Part shown: positions 15,991-24,328 of the stretch, one piece after another
Layout: the number at the start of each line of letters is the position of its first letter
Position numbering within the stretch: position 1 is the first letter of the stretch
Notes under the pieces: generated by a model
Databases searched by the model: none
What the model was told of the DNA's origin: nothing
The model's input: only the letters and a program-made list of their open reading frames with translations
Assembly: GCF_036250735.1 (NCBI RefSeq)
Contig: NZ_CP109430.1
Span: 9,114,001 to 9,178,000, forward strand
Direction of reading: 5' to 3'
DNA length: 64,000 nt
Source of the DNA: Streptosporangium sp. NBC_01495
GTDB taxonomy: Bacteria; Actinomycetota; Actinomycetes; Streptosporangiales; Streptosporangiaceae
Position numbers and translations under genes: made by a program

Positions 15991-17553
15991 ATGCGCCTGA
16001 GGTTACGACGCAGCATGGTCCAGGCCGCCACCCTGGTCACGGCCATCGCCCTCCCTCTCGCCCTCACCGTCCCGGCGAGCGCGACCATCGCGACCACCAC
16101 GTCACCCGGCGTCACCGACGTCCTCGCCAACGTGTTCGCGACACAGATCAAGGGCAGTAACGTCAAGAAGCACCTGGACAAGTTCCAGCAGATCGCGACC
16201 GCCAACGGCGGCAACCGCGCCGCGGGTACGCCCGGTTACGACGCCTCCCTGGCCTACGTGCAGGACAAGCTGCGCAAGGCCGGGTACAAGACCTCCACGA
16301 CCGATGTCGAGTTCCCGCTGGGTTGGGAGGAGGCGAGCCCCTCCGTCCTGCAGCAGACGGCCCCCGAGGCGAAGACCTACGCCAACCCGGCCGACTTCGT
16401 GACCGTGATCTCCTCCAGCGGAGGCGACGTCACCGCGCAGGTCCAGGTCGTCGACGCCGTCATCCCGCCGGCGCCGGTCGCGAACACCTCGACGGCGGGT
16501 TGTGAGACCTCCGACTTCGCCGGGTTCGTCCCCGGCCGGATCGCGCTGATCCAGCGCGGCACCTGCCCGTTCGTCGACAAGGCCACCAACGCCAAGGCCG
16601 CCGGCGCGGCCGGTGTGATCTTCTTCAACGAGGGCCAGCCCGGCCGTACCGACCCGCTCGTCTTCGACATCGTCGAGTGGCGCTTCGGCTTCCCCATCGT
16701 GATGGCGAGCACGGCCGTCGGCCTGGACCTGGCCGACAGCCCGAACACCACCGTCCACCTGAAGGTCGACGCCGAGACCGAGGTCGGCCGTACCAAGAAC
16801 CTGATCGCCGACTCCCGCTGGGGCAAGTCCGGCGAGATCGTGGCGGTCGGCGCCCACCTGGACGGCGTGCCCGAGGGCGCCGGCATCAACGACAACGGTT
16901 CCGGCAGCGCCGCCGTCCTGGAGACCGCGCTGAAGCTGGCTCACGTGCCGACCAAGTACAAGGTGCGCTTCGCCTGGTGGGGCGCCGAGGAGCTGGGTCT
17001 GCTCGGCTCCGACCAGTACGTCGCGAGCCTGTCGCAGGCCGAGAAGGACAAGATCAGGCTCTACCTGAACTTCGACATGATCGCCTCGCCGAACGACGGC
17101 ACCTTCCTGTACGACGGTGACGACTCCGACGCCGAGGGCGCCCCCGCGGGCCCGGCCGGATCGCCCGAGATCGAGAAGCGTCTCGAGGCGTTCTACGCCA
17201 AGCGCAGCCTGCCCTTCGAGGGCACCGACTTCACCGGCCGCTCCGACTACGGCGCGTTCATCGCCAACGGCATCCCGGCCGGCGGCATCTTCACCGGCGC
17301 CGAAGGCATCAAGACCCCCGAGCAGGCCGCCAAGTTCGGCGGGACCGCGGGCCTCGCCTACGACCCCTGCTACCACGCCGCCTGCGACGGCATCAACAAC
17401 ATCAACGCCGCCGCGCTCGAGCGCAACTCCAAGGCCGTGGGCTACTCCACCGCGTTCTTCGCCTACGACCTGACCGGCATTCCCGACCGCAACGCGGCAC
17501 TCGCCAAGTCCGCCGCGAAGTCCGCGGCGGCACCCGAGGGCGCCGCCCGCTAG
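15991..17553 (+). CDS. secreted M28 aminopeptidase with PA domain
   Basis: 520 residues. A signal peptide ending near VPASA (about 30) is followed by the peptidase N-terminal part and an inserted protease-associated domain (GRIALIQRGTCPFVDKATNAKAAGAAGVIFF is its hallmark region). The M28 zinc core then follows: AHLDG (about 288), GINDNGSGS (about 300), WWGAEELGL (about 332), NFDM (about 357) and DPCYHAACD (about 465). All five metal ligands and the catalytic Glu are present. It should release N-terminal residues from extracellular peptides. The C-terminus is Ala-rich. Confidence 0.93.
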   Translation: MRLRLRRSMVQAATLVTAIALPLALTVPASATIATTTSPGVTDVLANVFATQIKGSNVKKHLDKFQQIATANGGNRAAGTPGYDASLAYVQDKLRKAGYKTSTTDVEFPLGWEEASPSVLQQTAPEAKTYANPADFVTVISSSGGDVTAQVQVVDAVIPPAPVANTSTAGCETSDFAGFVPGRIALIQRGTCPFVDKATNAKAAGAAGVIFFNEGQPGRTDPLVFDIVEWRFGFPIVMASTAVGLDLADSPNTTVHLKVDAETEVGRTKNLIADSRWGKSGEIVAVGAHLDGVPEGAGINDNGSGSAAVLETALKLAHVPTKYKVRFAWWGAEELGLLGSDQYVASLSQAEKDKIRLYLNFDMIASPNDGTFLYDGDDSDAEGAPAGPAGSPEIEKRLEAFYAKRSLPFEGTDFTGRSDYGAFIANGIPAGGIFTGAEGIKTPEQAAKFGGTAGLAYDPCYHAACDGINNINAAALERNSKAVGYSTAFFAYDLTGIPDRNAALAKSAAKSAAAPEGAAR

Positions 17554-17652
17554 GGACCGCTCCGCAAGCGCACCACCACGCTGTACGGCGCGCACCCGCC
17601 ACGGGTGCGCGCCGCTCGGGGGAACCACACACCCTCAAACCCGAGGAGCATG

Positions 17653-19155
17653 ATGCGCAGTCTGTGGACCATGGGCATGGCGGCGATCCTGGCCATCCCG
17701 TTGGCGTTCACCGCACCATCGGCGTCGGCCGCCGTCCCACCGGACATCTCCCTGACCGCCGTGAAGGCACACCTCACCCAGCTCCAGTCCATCGCCACCG
17801 CCAACGGCGGCAACCGCGCCCACGGCCGCCCCGGCTACCTGGCCTCGGCCAACTATGTCAAGGGCCTGCTGGACGGCGCGGGATTCACCACCTCCCTGCA
17901 GTCGTTCACCTACAACGGCGCGACCGGCTACAACGTCATCGCCGACTGGCCGGGCGGCGACCCGAACGACATCCTCATGGTCGGCGCCCACCTCGACAGC
18001 GTGACCGCCGGGCCCGGCATCAACGACAACGGCTCCGGCAGCGCCGCCATCCTGGAGACCGCCCTCGAGGTCTCCCGCCAGTCGCTGGCACCCACCAAGC
18101 ACCTCCGCTTCGCCTGGTGGGGCGCGGAGGAGCTGGGCCTGCGCGGCTCCCAGTACTACGTGAACAACCTCCCGGCCGCCGAGCGGGCCAAGGTCAAGGG
18201 CTACTACAACTTCGACATGGTCGGCTCGCCCAACGCCGGTTACTTCGTCTACGACGGCGACAACTCCGACGGCGTCGGCTCGGGCCCCGGCCCGGCGGGT
18301 TCGGCGCAGCTGGAGTCGACGCTCCAGGCGTACTTCACCTCGATCGGCGTGGCCACCCGGGGCACCGACTTCGACGGCCGCTCCGACTACGGGCCGTTCA
18401 TCGCCGTCGGCATCCCCGCGGGCGGCACCTTCACCGGCGCCGAGGGCGTCAAGTCCAGCGCCCAGGCCACCCTCTGGGGCGGTACGGCGGGGCAGGCGTT
18501 CGATCCCTGCTACCACCGGGCGTGCGACACCACGTCCAACATCAACGACACCGCGCTGAACCGCAACGCCGACGCCATCGCCTACGCGGTGTGGACGACC
18601 GCGACCGCCGTACCTCCGACGGTCGTCTGGCAGGACACCTTCGAGACCGCGACCGGCTGGACGGTGAACCCCTCGGGGACCGACACCGCCACGCTCGGCC
18701 TGTGGGAGCGCGGTGACCCCGAGGCCACCACCTCCAGCGGCGCCAAGCAGCTCGGCACCACCGTCAGCGGTACCAACGACCTGGTCACCGGCAGGCTCGC
18801 GGGCGCCGCGGCGGGCGATTACGACCTCGACGGAGGCATCACCAGCGTACGGTCGCCGGCCGTCACCCTGCCGTCGACGGGAACGCTCAAGCTCGCGTTC
18901 TCCTGGTATCTCGCGCACGGTTCCAACGCCTCCAGCCCCGACTTCCTTCGGGTGAAGGTCGTCGGCTCCACCACCACCCAGGTGTTCCAGCAGCTCGGCG
19001 CGGCCTCCAACCGCAACGGTGCCTGGGGCGCGGCCGACGTCGACGTCTCCGCCTTCGCGGGGCAGAGCGTCCGGATCCTGGTCGAGGCCGGTGACGCCTC
19101 CGGCGCCTCCCTGGTCGAGGCCGGGGTGGACGACGTCAAGCTGACCCGCCAGTGA
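17653..19155 (+). CDS. secreted M28 aminopeptidase (SGAP-like) with C-terminal jelly-roll domain
   Basis: About 500 residues. ATG 17653 follows GAGGAGC; ATG 17650 is possible. Signal peptide, then an M28 domain without the PA insertion, like Streptomyces griseus aminopeptidase. Zinc motifs: AHLDS, GINDNGSGS, WWGAEELGL, NFDM, CYHRACD. After about residue 325 comes a beta-sandwich domain (VVWQDTFETATGW ... VDDVKLT) of the MAM/carbohydrate-binding jelly-roll type, probably for substrate or surface binding. The catalytic halves of this and the preceding gene are clearly paralogous, so a tandem duplication with domain reshuffling is likely. Confidence 0.92.
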   Translation: MRSLWTMGMAAILAIPLAFTAPSASAAVPPDISLTAVKAHLTQLQSIATANGGNRAHGRPGYLASANYVKGLLDGAGFTTSLQSFTYNGATGYNVIADWPGGDPNDILMVGAHLDSVTAGPGINDNGSGSAAILETALEVSRQSLAPTKHLRFAWWGAEELGLRGSQYYVNNLPAAERAKVKGYYNFDMVGSPNAGYFVYDGDNSDGVGSGPGPAGSAQLESTLQAYFTSIGVATRGTDFDGRSDYGPFIAVGIPAGGTFTGAEGVKSSAQATLWGGTAGQAFDPCYHRACDTTSNINDTALNRNADAIAYAVWTTATAVPPTVVWQDTFETATGWTVNPSGTDTATLGLWERGDPEATTSSGAKQLGTTVSGTNDLVTGRLAGAAAGDYDLDGGITSVRSPAVTLPSTGTLKLAFSWYLAHGSNASSPDFLRVKVVGSTTTQVFQQLGAASNRNGAWGAADVDVSAFAGQSVRILVEAGDASGASLVEAGVDDVKLTRQ

Positions 19156-19217
19156 GCGGGACGGTGAACCGGCGGCAGTAGACGAGACCGGGTGCGGCCC
19201 GCGCCTTCCCCCTCCAC

Positions 19218-19246
19218 GGGCCGTCCGGACCCCCTCCGGACGGCCC
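19218..19246 (+). terminator. hairpin terminator after the second aminopeptidase
   Basis: GGGCCGTCCGGA (19218-19229) and TCCGGACGGCCC (19235-19246) form a perfect 12-bp stem with a 5-nt loop, 62 bp after the stop codon. It lacks a T-tract, as is common in actinomycetes. Confidence 0.75.
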
Positions 19247-19255
19247 GCCACGCGG

Positions 19256-19385
19256 GTCGCACCCCTCTCGGAAAGACCTCTCGTCTCGGAAAGACCGCTC
19301 TCGGAAAGACCGTTCGCGCCGCGTAAAGCCCCCTGAAGCCCCCCTCGCCGCGGAAAGATCCCTCGGAAAGACCGTTCTCGGACCC
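19256..19385. repeat. CTCGGAAAGACC tandem repeat
   Basis: CTCGGAAAGACC with 3-6 bp spacers occurs about five times, with diverged CGCGGAAAGATC and CCTGAAGCCC units between. It fills the gap between the converging aminopeptidase and Rv2466c-like genes. Confidence 0.75.
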
Positions 19386-19393
19386 GCGGCCCG

Positions 19394-20026
19394 TCAGCTC
19401 GGATCGTCGAGCCGGGGCTCCTCGTGCGAGGTCCCCTTGAGCTCGTGGAAGCCCAGGGTCCCGGCCACCAGCAGCGTCCCGTCCCACAGGCGGCCCGCCC
19501 GCTCGCCCTCGGGGATCCGGGAGATCACCGGGCCGAAGAACACCACGCGCTCGCCACCGGTGTCGGGGCCGGTGGCGGCGACCACCGGGGTGCCGACGTG
19601 CTCGCCGATCAGGCCGATGCCCTCCGCGTGCGAGGCGCGTATTGCCTCGTCGTAGGCCGTCGACGTGCCGGCCTCGGCCAGCTCCGGCGGCAGGTCCGCG
19701 GCGACCAGGGAGTCGTGGAGGGAACCGGCCCAGTCCTCACCGCGAGCGCGTCCGACGGTCCACATCGCCGTGTAGAGCCTCCCGAGCGCCTCCTGCCCGT
19801 ACTCCTGCTGCACGGCCATGCAGACGCGCACGGGCACCCAGAGGTACCCCTCCGTGTCACCCTCGGGGTCCTCGTCGCGGCCCTCGTTGAGCACCGACAG
19901 GCTCATCACGTGCCAGCGCACCTCGACCGGCCGCACCCTCTCCACCTCCACCAGCCACCGGGAGGTGATCCAGGTGTACGGGCAGGAGGGGTCGAACCAG
20001 AAGTCCGCGATCGTCTTGATCGTCAT
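19394..20026 (-). CDS. mycothiol-dependent nitroreductase Rv2466c-like (DsbA family)
   Basis: 210 residues from ATG 20026. The N-terminus ADFWFDPSCPYTWITSRWL aligns with Mycobacterium Rv2466c (DPLCPWCWITSRW). A helical insertion, GTPVV cis-Pro loop (about residue 165) and FFGPVISRIPEGE follow, giving a thioredoxin/DsbA fold. The active site is Cys15-Pro-Tyr-Thr18, so the resolving Cys of Rv2466c is replaced by Thr. A monothiol mechanism with mycothiol is therefore expected. Family role: oxidative stress defence and activation of nitro compounds. It is divergent from the TetR gene and shares the palindromic promoter region. Confidence 0.85.
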   Translation of the reverse strand: MTIKTIADFWFDPSCPYTWITSRWLVEVERVRPVEVRWHVMSLSVLNEGRDEDPEGDTEGYLWVPVRVCMAVQQEYGQEALGRLYTAMWTVGRARGEDWAGSLHDSLVAADLPPELAEAGTSTAYDEAIRASHAEGIGLIGEHVGTPVVAATGPDTGGERVVFFGPVISRIPEGERAGRLWDGTLLVAGTLGFHELKGTSHEEPRLDDPS

Positions 20027-20127
20027 CCCCAGCTCTCCGATCGTCGTCCCCGGGCAGCGCCCGAGCACTGTGCCACCTTCGCCGAACCGCGCGCCGGAGC
20101 CAACCCGACTCTCCCCTCCCCTCGTAA

Positions 20128-20167
20128 AAATATGAACCGGGTTTGCTTTTGAACCCGGTTCATATTT
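20128..20167. promoter_or_regulatory. perfect 16-bp palindrome, probable TetR operator
   Basis: AAATATGAACCGGGTT (20128-20143) is the exact inverted repeat of AACCCGGTTCATATTT (20152-20167), with an 8-bp spacer. It ends 11 bp before the tetR ATG and lies about 100 bp from the divergent Rv2466c-like start. Position and symmetry fit an autoregulatory TetR operator controlling both directions. Confidence 0.75.
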
Positions 20168-20178
20168 ATGATTCTCGC

Positions 20179-20784
20179 ATGGCAGGACTGCGGGAGCGGA
20201 AGAAGGAACAGACCCAACGGCGGATCGCCGCGGTGGCGCTGCGGCTGTTCGCCGAGCGGGGCTTCGACGCGGTGACCGTGAACGAGATCGCCGAGGCCGC
20301 CGAGGTGGCGAAGGTGACGCTGTTCAAATACTTCCCGACCAAGGAGTCACTCGTCCTGCGTGACGTGGGCCAGGAGGACCTGGCGGGGATCGTCGCCGCG
20401 CGGCCACCCGGGCGGTCGCCGCTGGAGGCGCTGCGGGAGTACTACCGCGGGTTCGCCACCGAGCCCGCGGAGGCGATGGACAGGGACACCTTGATCATCC
20501 AGATGCGGGTGATCTTCGCCAGCCCCACGCTCAGCAGCGGCGCGAACGACCTGCTCCACGGTCAGCGCGAGGCGCTGGCGCGGGTGCTCGCCGAAGAACG
20601 CGACGAGCTGACGGCCGCCCTGATGGCCGCCCAGATCACCGCTTCCGTGCTCACCCTCCAGGAGCGGTTCTTCCGCCACCTGGTCTCCGGCGCCTCGCTG
20701 GACGAGGCGGGCCGCCGCCTCTGCGGGGACGTCGAACTCGCCTTCGATCTACTGGAAAACGGTCTCGACCAATCGGGAGAGTAA
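20179..20784 (+). CDS. TetR-family transcriptional regulator
   Basis: 201 residues from ATG 20179. The N-terminal helix-turn-helix domain is canonical (QRRIAAVALRLFAERGFDAVTVNEIAEAAEVAKVTLFKYFPTKE). The C-terminal ligand-binding helices are divergent, so the inducer cannot be guessed. The stop overlaps the next gene's start (TAATG), so the two are translationally coupled. The preceding perfect palindrome is the likely operator. Earlier in-frame starts would place the start inside that palindrome. Confidence 0.92.
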   Translation: MAGLRERKKEQTQRRIAAVALRLFAERGFDAVTVNEIAEAAEVAKVTLFKYFPTKESLVLRDVGQEDLAGIVAARPPGRSPLEALREYYRGFATEPAEAMDRDTLIIQMRVIFASPTLSSGANDLLHGQREALARVLAEERDELTAALMAAQITASVLTLQERFFRHLVSGASLDEAGRRLCGDVELAFDLLENGLDQSGE

Positions 20785-21737
20785 TGCGCGCGAAAGGGAT
20801 TAACTACGACACCGGGTTCCTCCCCGGTGAGAGCACGACCCGCAAGGTGTTCGACCCCGATGCCGTCCGGCGCGACATGGACGTCATCGCCAACAAGCTG
20901 CACTGCGACACCGTACGGATCTCCGGTGGCGATCCCGCGCGGCTGAGCGTCGCCGCCGGGCACGCCGCGGCGGAGGGGCTCGAGATCTGGTTCGCCCCCT
21001 TCCCCGTCGATCTCCCGCCGGAGGCGATGCTCTCGACCTTCGCCGACTGCGCGGAGCGGGCCGAGGCCGTACGACGCGGCGGGGCCGAGGTGGTGTTCGT
21101 GACCGGGTGCGAGATCAGCGCGTTCGGCGCCGGTTTCATCCCCGGCGCCACGTACCACGACCGCATGACGGCGATGGCGGGCGCCGACATCGAGTGGTGG
21201 CAATCGCTCGGCCCCGTCCTGGAACGGCTCAACGGCTTCCTCGCCGAGAGCGCGGGCGTCGTCAGGACCCGCTTCGGCGGCCCGGTCACCTACGCGTCGG
21301 CCCCCTGGGAGTCGTCCGTCGACTGGGCCCCGTTCGACATCGTCGGCGTCGACGCCTACCGGGCCGCCTACAACGCCGACACCTTCCGAGAGGAGCTGCG
21401 CCGCCACTTCGAACACGGCAAGCCGGTCGCGGTGACCGAGTTCGGCACCTGCGCCTACCGGGGCGCGGGCGAGCGTGGCGGCATGGCCTGGCAGCCGCCC
21501 GAGGACGCCGTACGGGACGAGGGCGAGCAGGTCCGCTACCTCACCGAGCTGCTGGACGTCTTCGAGAAGGAGGGGGTGGACACCGCGCTCTGGTTCACCT
21601 TCGCGGGCTTCAGCCACATCGGGGACGGGGATGTCGCCTCCTACGGCGTGGTCAGGATGCTCGACCGGGAGCGCTGGGCGCCGAAGGAGGTCTTCCACAC
21701 GATGGCGGCCAGGTACGCCCGCGGCCGAGCCGTCTGA
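20784..21737 (+). CDS. TIM-barrel glycoside-hydrolase-like protein
   Basis: 317 residues. Seen: MRAKGINYDTGF at strand 1, CDTVRISGGDP, LEIWFAPFPVD, a VTGCEIS strand with an acidic residue (candidate acid/base), FDIVGVDAYRAAY, PVAVTEFGTCAYRGAG (TEFG places a Glu as in clan A glycosidase nucleophiles) and ALWFTFAGF. This pattern fits a retaining clan-A (beta/alpha)8 glycosidase, but I cannot name a GH family. No signal peptide, so it is cytosolic. It is coupled to and probably controlled by the TetR regulator. Confidence in the fold is moderate and in the substrate nil. Confidence 0.7.
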   Translation: MRAKGINYDTGFLPGESTTRKVFDPDAVRRDMDVIANKLHCDTVRISGGDPARLSVAAGHAAAEGLEIWFAPFPVDLPPEAMLSTFADCAERAEAVRRGGAEVVFVTGCEISAFGAGFIPGATYHDRMTAMAGADIEWWQSLGPVLERLNGFLAESAGVVRTRFGGPVTYASAPWESSVDWAPFDIVGVDAYRAAYNADTFREELRRHFEHGKPVAVTEFGTCAYRGAGERGGMAWQPPEDAVRDEGEQVRYLTELLDVFEKEGVDTALWFTFAGFSHIGDGDVASYGVVRMLDRERWAPKEVFHTMAARYARGRAV

Positions 21738-21756
21738 CGAGATCTCGACCCTGGCC

Positions 21757-21828
21757 GTTTCGAGGGCGAGGGCCCAGGTCGTTCCGAGGGTGAGAGCCCA
21801 GGCCACTTCGAAAGCGAGAGCCCAGGTC
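21757..21828. repeat. three perfect-period 24-bp tandem repeats
   Basis: Units start at 21757, 21781 and 21805: GTTTCGAGGGCGAGGGCCC, GTTCCGAGGGTGAGAGCCC and ACTTCGAAAGCGAGAGCCC, each followed by AGGTC or AGGCC. The last unit overlaps the minus-strand stop codon of the next gene (21827-21829). Confidence 0.85.
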
Positions 21829-22603
21829 AGGAGGACGGGCGGTCGTATACGCCGATCGCCCAGCGGCCGGGTTTGGTGCCCACCTTCGCAGCAACCCGCT
21901 CGATCACCCGCTCGGCTGTCCTCGGGTTCACCAGAGCCCCGGTGACGTACTGCCCGCCGCACATCCCCGTTTTCTCCGTTTCCTTTTCCGGACATTTCAG
22001 GTTTTGCATTGCCTCACGGGAGATGGGCGGTGCGGGGGGAAGAACCCAGATCGTCATGCTCTGCTGGTTCGACGTCCAGTCGGCGAGCAGCGACCGCTCG
22101 TTTTTCTGTATGGACAGTCCCGGCAGGTCCTTGCCGCATTCGCCGGCCGAGCCCGAGCGGTACCTCCCCATCCCGCTCATCGTGACCACCATCGCCCTCG
22201 GGTCCTCACAGACGACCCGGAATCCGGTGAAGGTGCTGGTCGGCGTGAACTTCACGATGCGCCGCGATCCCAAGGTCTTCCCCCGGTACGTCTGGAGCAG
22301 CCGCACTTCCTTGTTCAAGACGTCCTTGACGGTCGCGGGGAGGTCCTTGCCGGGAACGGGCGGGGGGTCGGCGGCGACGGCCACGATCGGCGCCTCTCCC
22401 CGGTCCCCGGCGGACAGCGACGGCGCCACCACGGCGACCGCCAGCGCCCCGGCGGTGACGATCGCCGCGGCCGTGGCCACCGCGCGCCGCCGCCGGATCT
22501 CCCGGCCCCTGGCAAGGATCGCCTCCAGCTGGGCGGTGCCCCCGCCACCACCCGCGCCGCGCTCCTCCAGGAGCGTCCTGAGGTCGTTCTCGGTGCTGCT
22601 CAT
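21827..22603 (-). CDS. single-pass membrane partner of ECF sigma factor
   Basis: 258 residues. An acidic cytosolic N-terminus of about 40 residues with a Gly run (GAGGGGG) precedes one transmembrane helix (about 42-65). An extracytoplasmic domain follows with four conserved-looking cysteines (VVCEDPR, GECGKDL, LKCPEKE, GMCGGQY). Its ATG overlaps the sigma gene stop by 4 bp (ATGA), so it is coupled. An anti-sigma or sensor role is inferred from position and topology. It is not similar to the partner at 8553 beyond overall layout. Confidence 0.8.
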   Translation of the reverse strand: MSSTENDLRTLLEERGAGGGGGTAQLEAILARGREIRRRRAVATAAAIVTAGALAVAVVAPSLSAGDRGEAPIVAVAADPPPVPGKDLPATVKDVLNKEVRLLQTYRGKTLGSRRIVKFTPTSTFTGFRVVCEDPRAMVVTMSGMGRYRSGSAGECGKDLPGLSIQKNERSLLADWTSNQQSMTIWVLPPAPPISREAMQNLKCPEKETEKTGMCGGQYVTGALVNPRTAERVIERVAAKVGTKPGRWAIGVYDRPSS

Positions 22604-23091
22604 CGCCGTACTCCCGTCGTCGCCTGGATCCCCTTATCCACCCTGAGCCGGGTGAGAGCCCTGTTGAGCTGGCTCTTCACCGTCCCGACCGAGCATTCGA
22701 GCACCCCCGCCACCTGGGTCAGCGGCATGTGCTCGAAGTAGTGCAGGACGATCACCGCGCGCTGGCGCCCCGACAGGGTGCCGATCGCCGTCCACAGCGC
22801 GTCCCGGTCGCCGACGTCGCTCGTGAAGTCCCGTCCGTCCGCCCGGTCGGGCAGTTCTCCCGTCGGGATCTCCCGCCGCCAGCTCCGCCGCCACCAGGAG
22901 GCGTGGGTGTTGGCGATGATCCGGTAGACGTACGGGTCGGGATCGCCGTCGATCCGCCGCCAGGCGAGCCAGGCCCTGGCCAGCGCGGTCTGCACCAGGT
23001 CCTCGGCGATCGCCCAGTCCCTGGTGAGGAGGTACGCCGTTTTCCGCAGCCGCTCGTAGCGCTGCTCGACGTACTCCGCGAACTCAGTCAT
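22600..23091 (-). CDS. SigE-family ECF RNA polymerase sigma factor
   Basis: 163 residues. Region 2 (YLLTRDWAIAEDLVQTALARAWLAWRRI) and region 4 (TLSGRQRAVIVLHYFEHMPLTQVAGVLECSVGTVKSQLNRAL) are complete. It is of the same short SigE-like class as the factor at 8048 and also paired with a one-helix membrane protein through overlapping genes, so the window carries two such cell-envelope sensing modules. Confidence 0.93.
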   Translation of the reverse strand: MTEFAEYVEQRYERLRKTAYLLTRDWAIAEDLVQTALARAWLAWRRIDGDPDPYVYRIIANTHASWWRRSWRREIPTGELPDRADGRDFTSDVGDRDALWTAIGTLSGRQRAVIVLHYFEHMPLTQVAGVLECSVGTVKSQLNRALTRLRVDKGIQATTGVRR

Positions 23092-23263
23092 CGTGCCTCC
23101 GCCTCGGTGCTCCGACGATGACTACCGCCTGGCGGGTGGGTCCGGTTTACAGCCGATCAGGAAAGAGCCCGGCGGGCCTCGGCCGAACGGCCGGGTCACA
23201 GTTGCCCCGCCGCTCCGCTAGCCTCGCGTAGGTTACGCACGCGCTGGTACGGAAGGTGCTCAT

Positions 23264-24094
23264 GTGATGGGCTGGTTCGAAGCGGTGGTCCTCGGACTGA
23301 TTCAGGGATTGACGGAGTTTCTGCCGATCTCCTCCAGTGCCCACATCAGGGTCGTGTCGGCGTTCTTCGGCTGGCAGGACCCGGGGGCCGCGTTCACCGC
23401 GGTCATCCAGCTCGGCACCGAGGCCGCGGTGGTGATCTACTTCCGCAAGGAGATCTGGGAGATCATCTCCACCTGGACGCGATCCCTGTGGACCCCCGAC
23501 CTGCGCGCCCACTACGCCGCCCGGATGGGCTGGTACGTCATCGTGGGAACCATCCCGATCGTGGTGCTCGGCCTGCTCTTCGAGGACTCCATCGACAACG
23601 CCTTCCGCGACCTGCGCCTGATCGGCACGACGCTGATCGTCTTCGGCCTGGTCCTGTGGTTCGCCGACCACACCGCGCGCAACAGGCTCACCCTGGAGCG
23701 GCACCTCAGCTTCACCCACGCCCTGATCTACGGCTTCGCCCAGTCGCTCGCCCTGATCCCCGGCGTGTCCCGCTCCGGCGGCACGATCAGCGCCGGCCTG
23801 CTGCTGGACTACCGCCGCGAGGAGGCCGCCAAGTACTCCTTCCTGCTCGCCATCCCGGCCGTGCTGGGCGCGGGCTTCCTGCAGCTGTTCAAGATCGGCG
23901 AGGGGAAGGCTCCCGAGTGGGGTCCCACGATCCTGGCCACCGTGATCTCGTTCATCGTGGGCTACCTGGCGGTCTCGTGGTTCCTGAAGTACATCAGCAC
24001 CCACCGCTTCACCGGCTTCGTGATCTACCGGATCGCCCTCGGGATCATCATCATCGCCCTGGTGAGCTTCGGGGTCCTCGACCCCTCGGCCTAG
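23264..24094 (+). CDS. uppP: undecaprenyl-diphosphatase
   Basis: 276 residues from GTG 23264 (GGAAGG upstream; ATG 23267 possible). The two catalytic regions of the BacA/UppP family are intact: GLTEFLPISSSAH near residue 16 and PGVSRSGGTISAGL near residue 170. Eight hydrophobic helices. It dephosphorylates undecaprenyl pyrophosphate at the outer face of the membrane, recycling the carrier for peptidoglycan and polysaccharide synthesis, and can confer bacitracin tolerance. Confidence 0.95.
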   Translation: MMGWFEAVVLGLIQGLTEFLPISSSAHIRVVSAFFGWQDPGAAFTAVIQLGTEAAVVIYFRKEIWEIISTWTRSLWTPDLRAHYAARMGWYVIVGTIPIVVLGLLFEDSIDNAFRDLRLIGTTLIVFGLVLWFADHTARNRLTLERHLSFTHALIYGFAQSLALIPGVSRSGGTISAGLLLDYRREEAAKYSFLLAIPAVLGAGFLQLFKIGEGKAPEWGPTILATVISFIVGYLAVSWFLKYISTHRFTGFVIYRIALGIIIIALVSFGVLDPSA

Positions 24095-24136
24095 GCCGTG
24101 TCTTCAGGGTGAGCCAGGCCCGCCGTCATCTCCGGC

Positions 24137-24205
24137 ATGATCCGGCGCCATGAGCTGACAGCGGAGGAGTGGGAGAAACCGCGGCGGTTTCTCCCGGCTG
24201 GGCGG
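24137..24205 (+). pseudogene. IS5-type transposase N-terminal fragment
   Basis: Starting at ATG 24137 the frame reads MIRRHELTAEEWEKPRRFLP, which matches the conserved start of IS5-family transposases (RHELTDEEWERLRPFLP). Similarity ends after about 23 codons and nothing of the DDE core follows. A perfect 12-bp inverted repeat (24171-24182/24184-24195) lies inside it. The remaining 24206-24328 contains a duplicated TGGCGTTCTCACGGGCC and no gene. Confidence 0.6.
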
Positions 24206-24328
24206 ATGACGCGCCGTCGTGGTTCGGCCACCATGACGATCATCTCCCGCGGGGAGCGCGACCGGCCGTCCAGACTCGGTACGACGAGGGTGTCGCCCTC
24301 ACCTGGCGTTCTCACGGGCCTGGCGTTC

